From Erpobdella octoculata (taxonomy: Eukaryota; Annelida; Clitellata; Hirudinida; Erpobdellidae): a DNA stretch of 64,000 bases. Within the stretch, counting starts at the first letter, position 1. Every line of letters starts with the position of its first letter. The notes beneath the pieces were generated by a model, which made no database searches, was not told the origin of the DNA, and was given only the letters and a program-made list of their open reading frames with translations. The DNA lies in contig OZ022240.1 in NCBI GenBank assembly GCA_963978895.1, positions 43,002,768-43,066,767 on the forward strand, given 5' to 3'. A program made the position numbers and the translations under genes. Of the stretch, positions 62,840 to 64,000 are shown piece by piece.

Positions 62840-63860
62840 ATAAAACACATTAAATAAAGGTATTCAGATTTGTCAGATTTAAAGTTGAGTCACAATTTCA
62901 GTTGAAGGAAAGAAGCAGTTTAATTGTCGATCATTCAATACATCCGTTCGTCAATCAGTCAATCAATTCGTCAAACAAATGTATCTGTTGCTCGGTCATT
63001 TGTTTGGTTACTATAAAGTTTGGACGTCAATATTAAATGTTAAAAACAGCTGTACTGTATTGTAAACCACTAGAGCAAAACATTATACACGATTATTTTC
63101 ATAATTTATATTAGAAGCAGCCTAGTGCTTTGAATAGTCTGTAGCAGCTTACTCACAAAAGTTTACTGGCTGGTGCAAGAAGTAAAAGTTTAGACGTGTG
63201 ATTTTTTCAATAAACTGAAATAAGCAATATTGTGTTTGAGAAACAAAACTTGGTATTAATCCCAACAAAATATTGATTTGGTTAGTTGATTTCATTTAGA
63301 GTTAAGAAACTTTTAAATAAATTTTGTATGGATTAATAGTTTCTTAAAAAATAAAAATTTTGCAATAGTTAAATAATTGTTTGAATAATCGAAAGATAAC
63401 TTACCTGGCGTTGCCCGGCGTTTTTAGAGGTTTTTTTCTCTCTCGCTCCCCTTTCTTCTGCTTGCTTTCCAGCTCCTTCTTGCTTTCTTCTCCCTGTTTG
63501 CTTGTTCTACCGTTCACGCTTCCACTCTTTTATTTAATTGTATTTCATTTATTTTCGTTGTAAACATAGATAATTATTATTTTTAATTACATTTGTTTTA
63601 AATTTAAAACTTTAATAGAATGCATTGTCATAAGAAACGAGCATATATTTAAAATTGCAGCTCAATTGGATTACGGGAAGTTAGGTAATTTTTTCTTTCA
63701 AAGTTTGCAAACATTCAAGTGGACCAAAGCGGCGAAAAAGTTAATTTAAGGAATATAACAGAAAACCTTAAAACCAGGTTTTTTCTCAAATTCCTTCCAT
63801 TTCCGGATTTGCCAGCTTTTCATTTGTTGCCAAAATTTTTATTTTAAACGACCTTTTCTT
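62840..63860 (+). repeat. R1 copy
   Basis: Full R1 core and tail; here 'cttacctggcgttgcccggc' precedes the C/T-rich tract, which looks like the least degraded version of the terminal hairpin. The 63381-63563 frame is the tract's translation. Confidence 0.75.
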
Positions 63861-64000
63861 TAAATGTATACATGTAAACATCTATAAACTTGTTTTGCTC
63901 TATAACATGGATAACTATTTTTTTTTAATTAGATTTTTTTTAATTCCCCAAATTTCAATAAAAAGTATTGTCATGAGGAATGAGGATCAAACATATTTTC
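63861..64000. repeat. Start of the 3680-3900-like spacer
   Basis: 'gtatacatgtaaacatctat' to the end matches 3677-3810, so another family A upstream block probably continues beyond the window. Confidence 0.6.

Overview
The window is an AT-rich, repeat-dense piece of a metazoan (almost certainly invertebrate) nuclear genome. Evidence: eukaryote-only protein families (RING/B-box/coiled-coil proteins of TRIM type), LINE, Ty3/gypsy, hAT, P-like and Helitron-like debris, degenerate TTAGGG-type tracts, and no operons or Shine-Dalgarno sites. I cannot name the species.

The coding content is one rapidly evolving family of intronless TRIM-like genes, here called family A and family B. Family A (about 590-600 aa) has an N-terminal C3HC4 RING, a B-box, a further C-C-H-C zinc module, a long coiled coil and a C-terminal repeat-rich, probably beta-propeller region. 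Intact family A copies lie at 4467-6248 (+), 14470-16275 (+), 20231-22027 (-), 23320-25110 (+) and 54520-56295 (+). Copies with one frameshift lie at 9610-11425 (-) and 39092-40872 (+). A heavily broken copy lies at 6385-7971 (+). Family B lacks the RING and carries two B-box/coiled-coil modules in series before the propeller: intact at 45932-48262 (-), N-terminally damaged at 30622-32900 (-), with fragments at 26.4-27.4, 29.3-30.2 and 44.0-45.5 kb. Several isolated C-terminal stubs (19.9, 40.9, 56.4, 58.3 kb) complete the picture of a birth-and-death cluster.

Layout: 0-4 kb repeats with a LINE tail; 4.4-8 kb family A tandem pair; 8-9.6 kb GC-rich repeat and a 50-bp tandem array; 9.6-11.4 kb divergent family A gene; 11.5-14.4 kb repeats; 14.5-25.1 kb three family A genes with inverted repeats and hAT debris; 25-36.7 kb and 38.7-51 kb two direct copies of one large segmental duplication (family A gene, family B fragments, family B gene, LINE endonuclease relics); 51-54.5 kb Helitron-like ends and a LINE relic; 54.5-58.6 kb family A gene plus a second copy of the 16.3-20.1 kb flank; 58.6-62.4 kb a piggyBac-like terminus, a decayed Cys-rich gene and a 5' LTR-gag-pro-RT fragment of a gypsy element; 62.4-64 kb repeats.

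The family A paralogues are nearly identical over most of their length but differ, with in-frame indels, in a few short propeller segments. Their 3' ends sit at a constant 18 bp from a CTAG plus hairpin that looks like a Helitron terminus. The family therefore looks like a recognition/ubiquitin-ligase cluster that diversifies while being copied by segmental duplication and possibly rolling-circle transposition. Function is inferred from domains only.
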